Source: Paenibacillus sp. FSL R7-0273 (GTDB lineage: Bacteria > Bacillota > Bacilli > Paenibacillales > Paenibacillaceae). Taken from it: DNA of 64,000 nucleotides. A program made the translations under genes and the position numbers. The DNA is taken from contig NZ_CP009283.1 of NCBI RefSeq assembly GCF_000758625.1, positions 6,652,501 to 6,716,500 on the forward strand, read 5' to 3'. Positions 31,193-39,225 of this stretch are shown here, piece after piece. Position 1 is the stretch's first letter, and every line of letters begins with the position of its first letter. The notes under the pieces are model-generated. The model was not told the DNA's origin. It worked only from the letters and a program-made list of their open reading frames with translations, and did no database searches.

Positions 31193-33178
31193 TCAATTCT
31201 TTTTGAAATAATCCTTCAAATTTTTCCGGACCAATATATAGTTTTGTTGTATGTCATCCTTATATAACTCAAGTTCCTTATTACTTTCTTTTATCGCAGA
31301 CAATTCAATACTATGTTCTTTAATTATTGCATTAAGCCGGGCCACTTCGATCTCATAATCATTGCATATCTCATTTATACGAGTATCATTGGCTCTTTGA
31401 AGTCTTGCTATTTCTCTTTCATAATCTTCAACAACTGTTTTTATTTGCTTATTCTTATCTTCAAGCTCATTTGATTGTTCATTATGAATTCGTTCTATTT
31501 CTCTTTCGTAGTCATTACAAATTTTATTTATTTGATCAGCGTAGGATTCTGCAATGCTTGTATCATCGTTATAACGACTACGCATTTCCAGATATTCTAC
31601 AATATGCTTATCCAATATTTCATTCATTAATTGTTCTTCTACATCATTAAAATAATCAGTTTTGGATTCATCTATGCCGTATCTTAAAAAAAGCTCATTT
31701 TGGGAGATTATTGTTTCAATAAAACTATTAAAACGATATAAATTAGTTATGGCTCTAAACATAACAAATTCCGTTGGCAGAACTCCAAACTTCCACTCTT
31801 GATCAAAAAAACAAAATTCCCTTTCTTTTATGAAGCAATTAGAAAAGATTAAATCAATGTAACCATCCATAAAAAAAGAAAATGAGCTTTGGTCTTCAGA
31901 TTTATTAGTGGAACAGGTTAGAAGCATATTCCAAAATTGATCAATTACATCGATAGCTCCCTCTTTATTTCTGTGCTTAAAGAAATCAAGAATTCTATCT
32001 TCAACTGTTTCATGAGGCATATACTCACTTACAAGCCGGTTATTAATTAAAACCTCTCTGTTCATTGGTATACCTATTTCAGAGAGCAGATGATTATTAT
32101 CTTCAATCTTCTCTAAATGCTTTAATGCCTTCTCATTACAGAATTTCTCTACCTTCTTATTATCTATTATTCTTGTATGCACTCTTAAATGTTCATACCT
32201 ATCGTTGTTAAAAGTAACAAAAGAAACCTTTGAATCTTCACTATAATTAATGGCCGCTTCAACAAAAAAAGAATTGGCCATCATAGGGAACGAGTTATCA
32301 TCGATAAGCGCATCAATTGCGGTATGTTCACTCATATTAAGATTTTCGGTTTCAGAATAGAACGGTCTATACCTTTTCGAGTTTTTAATTGTGGGTAAAT
32401 AATCGTCAGAGAATATAACCTGAGGAAGTTTATAATCTGGAAGCGGATAATAAAATTGATTGTTTTCAAACCCCGCAGAGGCCAATAACGCTTCAAGTTC
32501 ATTTCGTCCAAATGTTCTGACACCCTTTGAAAGAGGGTATCCAGCAATTCCATCATATTGCACATTAGTGTGATCTTCTTTAGCGCCACACCAATATTTG
32601 AGTCCCATCCTATTTTCAATAGCGATTAAAACTTTCCCGTCAGGAGCAAGAAATTTACTGACTTTCTCCAAAAATTTGTTATATGGTTGTTCTTCATGAG
32701 TAAATGACTCGGCATATTCCAGAACACCAATTAATGTAATATAATCGTATTTATCGGGCAATTCAATATCATTTAAATTCCCTACTACAATTTCAAGATT
32801 TTCTCTATCGGAGTTTCTAATCGCAATAGCCTCTGCTCTTCGTTTAGATAATTCTATCGCTGTCACTTGACTTGCATGATCACAAAGTGTACCAGTAATA
32901 GCCCCCATCCCTGCACCAATCTCTAAAATCCTAGCCCCTTCTTTAAATGGATACCAATTGATAATATTTTTTCTAATATGAGATAAATGATACACAATAG
33001 GCCAGCGTGTATCCTTTTCGTAAATGCTCTCTATTATAGTAGGATCATCTTGTGAATTTTTTAGATAATTAATAATTTCATCTTCGATTTCGCCATCACT
33101 ATAATTGTCATTTCCATTGTAATAATTTAAATTTAATAATTTAGAATGTGCTTGATATTCGTCTCCACTGACCGTCAT
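31193..33178 (-). CDS. WbdD-like protein: methyltransferase + kinase-like domain + coiled coil
   Basis: A 661-residue protein. Residues 50-250 are a class I SAM methyltransferase: ARILEIGAGMGAITG (motif I), AIELSKRRAE, YDYITLIGVLEYAES, PDGKVLIAIENRMG. Residues about 310-540 look kinase-like: KKVEKFCNEKALKHLEKI could be the Lys/alpha-C region, FMDGYIDLIFSNCF the catalytic-loop region and FFDQEWKFG the metal-binding Asp. Residues 550-661 are coiled coil with three related DYEREI-type segments. This order matches WbdD, which caps and measures O-antigen chains in E. coli O8/O9a, and the gene sits directly after wzt/wzm. The kinase assignment is weak; the methyltransferase and coil are clear. Proposed role: chain terminator and length ruler for the exported glycan. 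Confidence 0.78.
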   Translation of the reverse strand: MTVSGDEYQAHSKLLNLNYYNGNDNYSDGEIEDEIINYLKNSQDDPTIIESIYEKDTRWPIVYHLSHIRKNIINWYPFKEGARILEIGAGMGAITGTLCDHASQVTAIELSKRRAEAIAIRNSDRENLEIVVGNLNDIELPDKYDYITLIGVLEYAESFTHEEQPYNKFLEKVSKFLAPDGKVLIAIENRMGLKYWCGAKEDHTNVQYDGIAGYPLSKGVRTFGRNELEALLASAGFENNQFYYPLPDYKLPQVIFSDDYLPTIKNSKRYRPFYSETENLNMSEHTAIDALIDDNSFPMMANSFFVEAAINYSEDSKVSFVTFNNDRYEHLRVHTRIIDNKKVEKFCNEKALKHLEKIEDNNHLLSEIGIPMNREVLINNRLVSEYMPHETVEDRILDFFKHRNKEGAIDVIDQFWNMLLTCSTNKSEDQSSFSFFMDGYIDLIFSNCFIKEREFCFFDQEWKFGVLPTEFVMFRAITNLYRFNSFIETIISQNELFLRYGIDESKTDYFNDVEEQLMNEILDKHIVEYLEMRSRYNDDTSIAESYADQINKICNDYEREIERIHNEQSNELEDKNKQIKTVVEDYEREIARLQRANDTRINEICNDYEIEVARLNAIIKEHSIELSAIKESNKELELYKDDIQQNYILVRKNLKDYFKKN

Positions 33179-33221
33179 ACTCTCACCTCATTACAAATTA
33201 AACTCAGAAACTTAACTCCAA

Positions 33222-34565
33222 TTAAATCAATTGTTCTATTTTCATCCCGAGATCTACAATACCAAAACCTAAAGTTTCGTGATGGAACTTCAGATGTATA
33301 AGATCGTACCTTCTATCTAGCGGCGGAGCCTCTAATCCTGGGACATCTTCGGCTATACCCAACGAAATAAAATAATCCCCTTCAACAAGCTGAGGAATGA
33401 AAGCAAATTTAACGCAGGAAATATTAGCCTCAGTTTGTGAAGAGACCTCAATTGAATCATCTCTAGAATTATTCCCATATACAGTAACGCCATCCACCGT
33501 TTTAATAGTTAAGCCGTAGATAGGCGAAGTCACATTATCATTAAACTTAACTTTCATAATAATTTGAAGCAATTCGGTTGAACTACAATCGATCGGATCT
33601 ACCATATCATTTGACAACACCAGATAATCTATAATTTCGGCTCTTTTATCTCCCCATCTAAATTCATTTTGATTATAACTCCTTCTATTTTCGCAATTGG
33701 CCTCAAAATTTTGACTCGTTATAAATTCAATTGTTTCTTGAGAATATTTCTGTTGCATTTCCGCATCTAATTCTCTGTCTTGAGCTTTCGTTTCCGGGAT
33801 TTGCGCCGTATCACTAAGTTTTTTCTGTTTACCATAAATCAGATCCAAATAAGTATTAACAACCTCTTTAGGAAGCCCCTCTTGGATTAATTCACCTTTA
33901 TTAATCAGATATGCATAATCACAATGCCTTATAAGTAACTCAGTCGCATGCGTAACAAACAAAATCGTTTTACCACGTTCCTGAAACTCTTTAAATTTTC
34001 GAAAACACTTACTTTGAAAGCGTACATCCCCCACAGCTAGTGCTTCATCAACAATAAGAATATCGGGATCGGTATGAACTGCTGTAGCGAACGCCAATCT
34101 AAGGAACATTCCGCTTGAGTATGTTTTAACCGGTTGATCAATAAAGTGACCAATCTCTGCAAATTGTTCAATATCACTAAATCTTTCATTAATCTCTTCT
34201 CTGGTTAAGCCTAATATTGTTGCATTCATATATACATTTTCTCTTCCGGTAAACTCCGGATTAAAACCCGATCCCAGCTCTAGTAGTGCAGCAATTCTGC
34301 CGTTGACTTCAATCTCACCGCTTGTAGATTTTAGAATACCTGTAATGATCTGCAGCAGAGTACTTTTTCCCGAACCGTTTTGCCCTATTAAACCAATTGT
34401 TTTCCCTTTAGGAATATTTATTGTGATATTATTCAAAGCATTGACTTCATTAAACTTCTTCCAGTTTTTAAACAGTGAGGAAACCATTCTGTCAGCAGGG
34501 CTGTTGTACAAATAATACTTTTTACTTATATTTTTTATTTCAATTGCATTATCCTCAGATAACAT
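33222..34565 (-). CDS. Polysaccharide ABC exporter ATPase Wzt with carbohydrate-binding tail
   Basis: A 447-residue protein. Residues 1-245 are the ATPase: Walker A GLIGQNGSGKST, signature YSSGMFLRLAF, Walker B ILIVDEALAVGD, H-loop THA. After a charged linker, residues about 285-447 are a beta-sandwich of the Wzt C-terminal type (VKFNDNVTSPIYGLTIKT, VKFAFIPQLVEGDYFISLGI). In E. coli O9a that domain recognises the capped chain end. Its presence, with the WbdD-like gene next, points to export of a terminated chain. ATG at 34565 has AAGGGAG 9 nt upstream and overlaps the wzm stop by 11 bp. Confidence 0.92.
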   Translation of the reverse strand: MLSEDNAIEIKNISKKYYLYNSPADRMVSSLFKNWKKFNEVNALNNITINIPKGKTIGLIGQNGSGKSTLLQIITGILKSTSGEIEVNGRIAALLELGSGFNPEFTGRENVYMNATILGLTREEINERFSDIEQFAEIGHFIDQPVKTYSSGMFLRLAFATAVHTDPDILIVDEALAVGDVRFQSKCFRKFKEFQERGKTILFVTHATELLIRHCDYAYLINKGELIQEGLPKEVVNTYLDLIYGKQKKLSDTAQIPETKAQDRELDAEMQQKYSQETIEFITSQNFEANCENRRSYNQNEFRWGDKRAEIIDYLVLSNDMVDPIDCSSTELLQIIMKVKFNDNVTSPIYGLTIKTVDGVTVYGNNSRDDSIEVSSQTEANISCVKFAFIPQLVEGDYFISLGIAEDVPGLEAPPLDRRYDLIHLKFHHETLGFGIVDLGMKIEQLI

Positions 34566-35352
34566 CTGCAAAGGCTCCCTTCAACTTTATAAAGAAATAA
34601 TAACCAGCCACAAAAATTAAAATGGATATCGAGGTAATATTGGCCCATTGTATCCAGTCCGGAATTTCACCCCATAATACAATTTCCCTCATCTGCTGTA
34701 TTACAATTCCAAGAGGATTAAAATTATAAATACCCTTCAAATAGTCAGGAACATTTTCTATTGAATAAAAAACCGGGGAAAGAAAAAGTACAATTTGAAG
34801 AATCAATGTCACAATATAATTTGTGTCTTTAAAGAAGACTCCCAATGCAGCCAAAAACCAGGCTAAGCCCATAGATAATAAAATAATTGGAAATAAAACC
34901 ACGGGAATGAGGAAAATCGTCCAAGATAAGGCTTGTCCTAAAAAAACATTCATTATAATCAGTACAATCAGGCTAATAAGTCCATTAAATAAAGCGGTTA
35001 GCATTAAAACAACAACTAATATTTCAAGAGGGAATATTATTTTTTTCACATAATTAACATTAGATTGAATGATTGTGGCTGACCGGCTTAACACCTCTGA
35101 AAACAAGTTATATACAATCATCCCCGTAAAAAGAGTCAGGCCAAAAATAAATGTACTCTCATTTTCGGTATTTCCCCATTTGGACTTAAATATCTCACCG
35201 AAGACAATAGTATAGATGATCAGCATAATCAAAGGATTCAGAATCGCCCAAATTTTCCCCAAAATAGAACCTCGGTATTTAACTAATATATCCCTTTTTG
35301 CCAGTTGCATAATTAAATTTTTATTTCTGCAAATCGATGAAAAAACAGACAT
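34555..35352 (-). CDS. Polysaccharide ABC exporter permease Wzm
   Basis: A 265-residue ABC-2 family permease with six membrane helices. It begins with the interface helix segment NLIMQLAKRDILVKYRGSIL and has WAILNPLIMLIIYTIVFGEIF and VLFLSPVFYSIENVP. With Wzt it should carry undecaprenyl-linked glycan to the outer face. It is the first gene of the A+T-rich minus-strand block, facing the polymerase/ligase-like gene. CAAGGAGAGAG lies before its ATG. Confidence 0.92.
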   Translation of the reverse strand: MSVFSSICRNKNLIMQLAKRDILVKYRGSILGKIWAILNPLIMLIIYTIVFGEIFKSKWGNTENESTFIFGLTLFTGMIVYNLFSEVLSRSATIIQSNVNYVKKIIFPLEILVVVLMLTALFNGLISLIVLIIMNVFLGQALSWTIFLIPVVLFPIILLSMGLAWFLAALGVFFKDTNYIVTLILQIVLFLSPVFYSIENVPDYLKGIYNFNPLGIVIQQMREIVLWGEIPDWIQWANITSISILIFVAGYYFFIKLKGAFADVI

Positions 35353-35500
35353 TATTTTCTCTCTCCTTGATTCATAAATAAAATAAACTTAAAATAAAAT
35401 CTATGTATTAATAGATTTTTACAGATTTGTTATCATCAAGCACATCAGTCTCCCATACCTTTGATTCTCTCCCAACTCATATTTATGCATGTTTATAAAA

Positions 35501-35528
35501 TCGAAATATTACTGACTCTAAGTATAAT
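35501..35528 (+). promoter_or_regulatory. Possible promoter of the polymerase/ligase-like gene
   Basis: -35-like TCGAAA (35501-35506), 16 nt spacer, -10 TATAAT (35523-35528), 46 bp before the GTG start. The -35 is poor. The 222-bp divergent region otherwise holds only A/T tracts and no clear minus-strand promoter. Confidence 0.4.
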
Positions 35529-35574
35529 GATATGCTAAAATATTGTCGTACCTACAGGAAAAGGAGATTAAAAC

Positions 35575-38031
35575 GTGTCGAAACCAGTATACGGTAAAAA
35601 TGCAGCCCAGTCGAGAAATGTAGAAAAGATATCCAGCCAGGTGTGGGCATTGGCGGTTGCTTTTATTTTGTTTCTGATCTGGACCCCGTTCCAGGTTGGC
35701 TTGTTCAACGGGCAGTCGTTAGATTTTGAGAAGCCGATCTACATAGCCTCAGTACTTAGCAGTTTCCTGCTGCTGGTCTGGATAGGCTTGTACTTTACAA
35801 AGTTCAAGATTGAGGAGCAGCGTGACTTGGTCGTAGTTGCTGCATTGCTGCTTCCTATAACATATGCGTTGTCGCTTTTTGGTGCAGCTTCGCATTATAT
35901 GGCGATGAATATGCTGCTTATTCAGAGCATGTACATTGCAATATTCATTATAGCGTTATATCTGCTCAAGCAAAAGCGACTAAATGTTGTCATACAGAAT
36001 GCGATTCTTGCTATCTCCTATTTTATCGTAATGTTTGGCCTGATTAACTGGCTTGGCGGCGCGAAATTTGCCGGAGGTCTGATTGGATGGTTTTCGAATA
36101 CAGTAATTAATGGTATTTATCTGGATGCGGTCATGACCGACTCTAACGGTCTGCGTTTAACCTCCGTTTTCCAATATGCGAATACTTATGCCGCCTTTTT
36201 GATGGCGTTTCTGTTTGTAGCGGTATTTGCCCTGATCCGCTCTAAAAAGTGGTATGGGACGCTGACACACGGTTTTATGCTGGTGCCCATTATCGTTTCA
36301 TTGCTGCTTACCTTATCCCGCGGCGGACTTGTTATGTTGCCTGTCGTGTTTATCCTGCTGCTAGTGCTGCTAAAACCAGCCCAGCAGATCCTCTGGATTA
36401 TTCATCTGGCGATTGCAGGTATTGCTGCACTGGCGGTAACGAACCCGCTGACCTCTCTCGGAACCGAGCTGAATGCAGCATTCACTTCCGGGGCTGCATT
36501 AAAGGGTTGGGCTTACCTGATCATTGCTTCTCTGGTAGTAGCCGGGCTAGGATGGGTTATACAACATTATGTAGCACCTTGGCTGGAGAGTAAGCTTGGT
36601 GCCTGGGGATCACGCAAAGGAACCGGCCTCTGGCTTCCGCTCGGCTCACTTGTTCTTGTAGGAATTGTCGCCTTTCTGCTGATCGGAACAAGCGTACGCA
36701 GCATCCTGCCTGCGAACATCGAAACCCGTCTGGAGAATATTAACTTTAAGCAGCACAGTGTATTGGAACGGTTCACTTTTTATAAAGATGCTATGAAGGT
36801 TGTTAAGGATCATCCCATTATCGGAGCCGGCGGCGGCGGCTGGGCATCTCTTTATGAGCAATATCAGAACAACCCTTATACCAGCCGTCAGGCACACAAC
36901 TTCTTCCTGCAGTATCTGATTGAGGTTGGGATTGTCGGATTTATCGTGTTTATTGGATTTATCGGGTATGTTTTCTACAAATATATCCGTGGCTATCTCA
37001 AGCGTGACCAGGATGACTTTGCTAATGGCTACTTCTTCTATATCATTGCACTATCCATACTCGTGCACAGCTTACTGGATTTCAACTTAAGTTATGCTTT
37101 TATGGGCCTCCTGGTCTTCCTCAGTCTTGCCGGCATGGGCATTTCAATGGATAATAAGGTGCTGCGCGGTAACTGGAACAAGGCTGGCCTGCGGATAGGT
37201 TACCTGTCAGCAGTTGCTGTCGGAACCGTCTTTCTTCTGTTCCTGTCCATTAATTACTTGAGCTCCAGCAATTCAGCGATGAACGCCAAGAATCTTGTTG
37301 GTGTCAGCCAGTCCTATGAAGAGATCAAGGCACCTCTGGTGAAGGCACTGGACAAGCGTCCCTTCCATCCTGAATCGGTCATATATCTTTCATCCGTAGA
37401 TCAGCAGGTCTTTACCCAGACCCAGGATTCTCAGTACATTGATGAAGCCTATAACACTGTAACCCGGGCGCTGGAAGATGAGCCTAATAATAAGGAATTG
37501 CTGAAGCAGCTTGCCGGTATTTACGATCTGAAAGGACAAGCCGATCTTGCCTTTACTGTATACCAGGATAATGCTTATAAATTCTACTGGGATATTGAAT
37601 GGTACGATGCCATTATTAGCCGCTCGTTCTCTTTGAGCTACACGGCTCATGAGCTGCAGGATACTGCCAAGAAACAGGAATATATTACTACCGGTCTTAA
37701 TGCTTATAAGCATGTGGTTGATGGAGTGGAGCATTTAAAGACACTGCCGCCTGAACAGCTGCAGGGACGTCCATTCTCCGTTACGCCTAACATCGCATTG
37801 AATGCCGGTAAGCTGCAGCTGATGTCCGGGGATAATGAGCTTGCGGCTGCAACCCTTAAATCAGGTCTTAGCGAAGATTACGCAGATGCTACTAACCGTG
37901 ACATCGCCCGCTGGTACCTGGCTGCGTTGAAGCGCAGCGGCGGACAGGATCAGGCTGTCTATGACCTGCTGATTGCTGCTGATGCAGCGGAAGCGGCGCA
38001 GATTGATGCGATTGCCGGACAGCAGTTCTAA
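35575..38031 (+). CDS. O-antigen polymerase/ligase-like membrane protein with TPR-like tail
   Basis: An 818-residue protein. Residues 20-540 hold about 12-14 membrane helices and a Wzy_C/PglL/WaaL-like core: SVFQYANTYAAFLMAF, LLTLSRGGLVMLP, the outer loop ERFTFYKDAMKVVKDHPIIGAGGGGW and QAHNFFLQYLIEVGI, where the His in QAHN is the residue usually conserved in ligases. Residues 570-818 are helical TPR-like repeats. It may polymerise the glycan or ligate it to a surface protein such as an S-layer subunit. A GTG start follows AAAAGGAG. Its base composition is ordinary, unlike the block it faces. Confidence 0.85.
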   Translation: MSKPVYGKNAAQSRNVEKISSQVWALAVAFILFLIWTPFQVGLFNGQSLDFEKPIYIASVLSSFLLLVWIGLYFTKFKIEEQRDLVVVAALLLPITYALSLFGAASHYMAMNMLLIQSMYIAIFIIALYLLKQKRLNVVIQNAILAISYFIVMFGLINWLGGAKFAGGLIGWFSNTVINGIYLDAVMTDSNGLRLTSVFQYANTYAAFLMAFLFVAVFALIRSKKWYGTLTHGFMLVPIIVSLLLTLSRGGLVMLPVVFILLLVLLKPAQQILWIIHLAIAGIAALAVTNPLTSLGTELNAAFTSGAALKGWAYLIIASLVVAGLGWVIQHYVAPWLESKLGAWGSRKGTGLWLPLGSLVLVGIVAFLLIGTSVRSILPANIETRLENINFKQHSVLERFTFYKDAMKVVKDHPIIGAGGGGWASLYEQYQNNPYTSRQAHNFFLQYLIEVGIVGFIVFIGFIGYVFYKYIRGYLKRDQDDFANGYFFYIIALSILVHSLLDFNLSYAFMGLLVFLSLAGMGISMDNKVLRGNWNKAGLRIGYLSAVAVGTVFLLFLSINYLSSSNSAMNAKNLVGVSQSYEEIKAPLVKALDKRPFHPESVIYLSSVDQQVFTQTQDSQYIDEAYNTVTRALEDEPNNKELLKQLAGIYDLKGQADLAFTVYQDNAYKFYWDIEWYDAIISRSFSLSYTAHELQDTAKKQEYITTGLNAYKHVVDGVEHLKTLPPEQLQGRPFSVTPNIALNAGKLQLMSGDNELAAATLKSGLSEDYADATNRDIARWYLAALKRSGGQDQAVYDLLIAADAAEAAQIDAIAGQQF

Positions 38032-38040
38032 TTGAACACA

Positions 38041-38083
38041 AAAAAAGGGACAGGGCTGTTAAATACAGCTCGTCCCTTTTTTA
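38041..38083. terminator. Bidirectional terminator between polymerase/ligase-like gene and galU
   Basis: AAAAAAGGGACAGGGCTGT pairs with ACAGCTCGTCCCTTTTTT around TAAAT, giving A and T runs on both sides for these convergent genes. Confidence 0.9.
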
Positions 38084-38119
38084 TTAAAAACGTATGCTTT
38101 TGTATCATACAGAATTCAT

Positions 38120-39010
38120 TTACAGCTTACCTGTCTTCGCAGCCTCACTGTCAATAACCTCTTTAAGGTACTCCAGCAGCCCTTCCTTAAGCTCCTCATG
38201 CTGCAGCGCATAATGAATCGTCGTCTGGATAAAACCCATCTTCTCGCCGACGTCATGCCGTCTGCCTTCGAAATCATAGGCAATGATCCGTTCCACATCA
38301 CTCAGACGTGCGATCGCATCTGTAAGCTGGATTTCTCCGCCTACCCCCACCTGCTGTTCGCCCAGCATATCAAAGATGCGCGGAGTCAGGATATAACGCC
38401 CCAGAATAGCCAGGTTAGATGGCGCATCTTCACGCTTTGGCTTTTCCACCAGCCGGTTAGCTTTGTAGACACGATCTGCCAGTTGGGTGCCGTCTACAAG
38501 ACCGTAGCGGGATACCTCTTCCCATGGTACAGGCTGTACCCCGACAATGGAGGATTTATATTCTTCGTAGACCTCGATCATCTGCTTGAGACAAGGTTTA
38601 TCTGCTTCGACGATATCGTCGCCTAGCAATACTGCAAACGGCTCATTACCGATAAATTTGCGGGCACACCAGATGGCATGTCCCAGGCCGCGCGGCTCCT
38701 TTTGCCGGATATAATGGATGTCGGCCATCTCAGAGGATTTGCGCACAGACTCAAGAAGTTCCCACTTCTGCTTCTCGGCGAGATTAAACTCCAGCTCAAA
38801 TGAATTGTCAAAATGGTCCTCAATCGCCCGTTTGCCCTTACCCGTGACGATGATAATGTCTTCAATACCAGAGGCAACAGCTTCTTCGACAATATATTGA
38901 ATCGTTGGCTTGTCTACAATCGGCAGCATTTCTTTGGGCATCGCTTTGGTAGCAGGCAGGAAGCGTGTACCCAGACCAGCCGCGGGAATAATCGCTTTAC
39001 GGATTTTCAT
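38120..39010 (-). CDS. galU: UTP-glucose-1-phosphate uridylyltransferase GalU
   Basis: A 296-residue nucleotidyltransferase making UDP-glucose. It has [22 protein letters not shown] at the start (split here as family motif [11 protein letters not shown]), [27 protein letters not shown] and [19 protein letters not shown]-glucose can feed the initiating transferase of this locus, lipoteichoic glycolipid anchors and the GtrB-like enzyme. It has its own promoter and shares a terminator with the convergent gene. Confidence 0.96.
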   Translation of the reverse strand: MKIRKAIIPAAGLGTRFLPATKAMPKEMLPIVDKPTIQYIVEEAVASGIEDIIIVTGKGKRAIEDHFDNSFELEFNLAEKQKWELLESVRKSSEMADIHYIRQKEPRGLGHAIWCARKFIGNEPFAVLLGDDIVEADKPCLKQMIEVYEEYKSSIVGVQPVPWEEVSRYGLVDGTQLADRVYKANRLVEKPKREDAPSNLAILGRYILTPRIFDMLGEQQVGVGGEIQLTDAIARLSDVERIIAYDFEGRRHDVGEKMGFIQTTIHYALQHEELKEGLLEYLKEVIDSEAAKTGKL

Positions 39011-39082
39011 GAATTAGCTCCTTCTGATTTTGGTTCTTATGAAATGGCCCGAATTTCGGCGAAACTGGGCATATTAGATTTA

Positions 39083-39112
39083 ATTATAGCAGTTTAGGAG
39101 GCTTTTTGGCAG
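39083..39112 (-). promoter_or_regulatory. Promoter of galU
   Basis: Minus strand: -10 TATAAT (39083-39088), 18 nt spacer, -35-like CTGCCA (39107-39112), about 75 bp before the start. Confidence 0.45.
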
Positions 39113-39150
39113 TTAAATTGTTATATGTTAGGAACAAAGGCTGTTTATGC

Positions 39151-39206
39151 AAAAATAGCCAAGGCACACTCAAGTTCGGCACAATATGCTCTTGAGTGGC
39201 CCTGGC
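39151..39206 (-). terminator. Terminator after the U32-family gene
   Basis: Minus strand: GCCAGGGCCACTCAAG pairs with CTTGAGTGTGCCTTGGC, followed by TATTTTTGC. Confidence 0.75.
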
Positions 39207-39225
39207 TCTATATAATAATCCGGAC

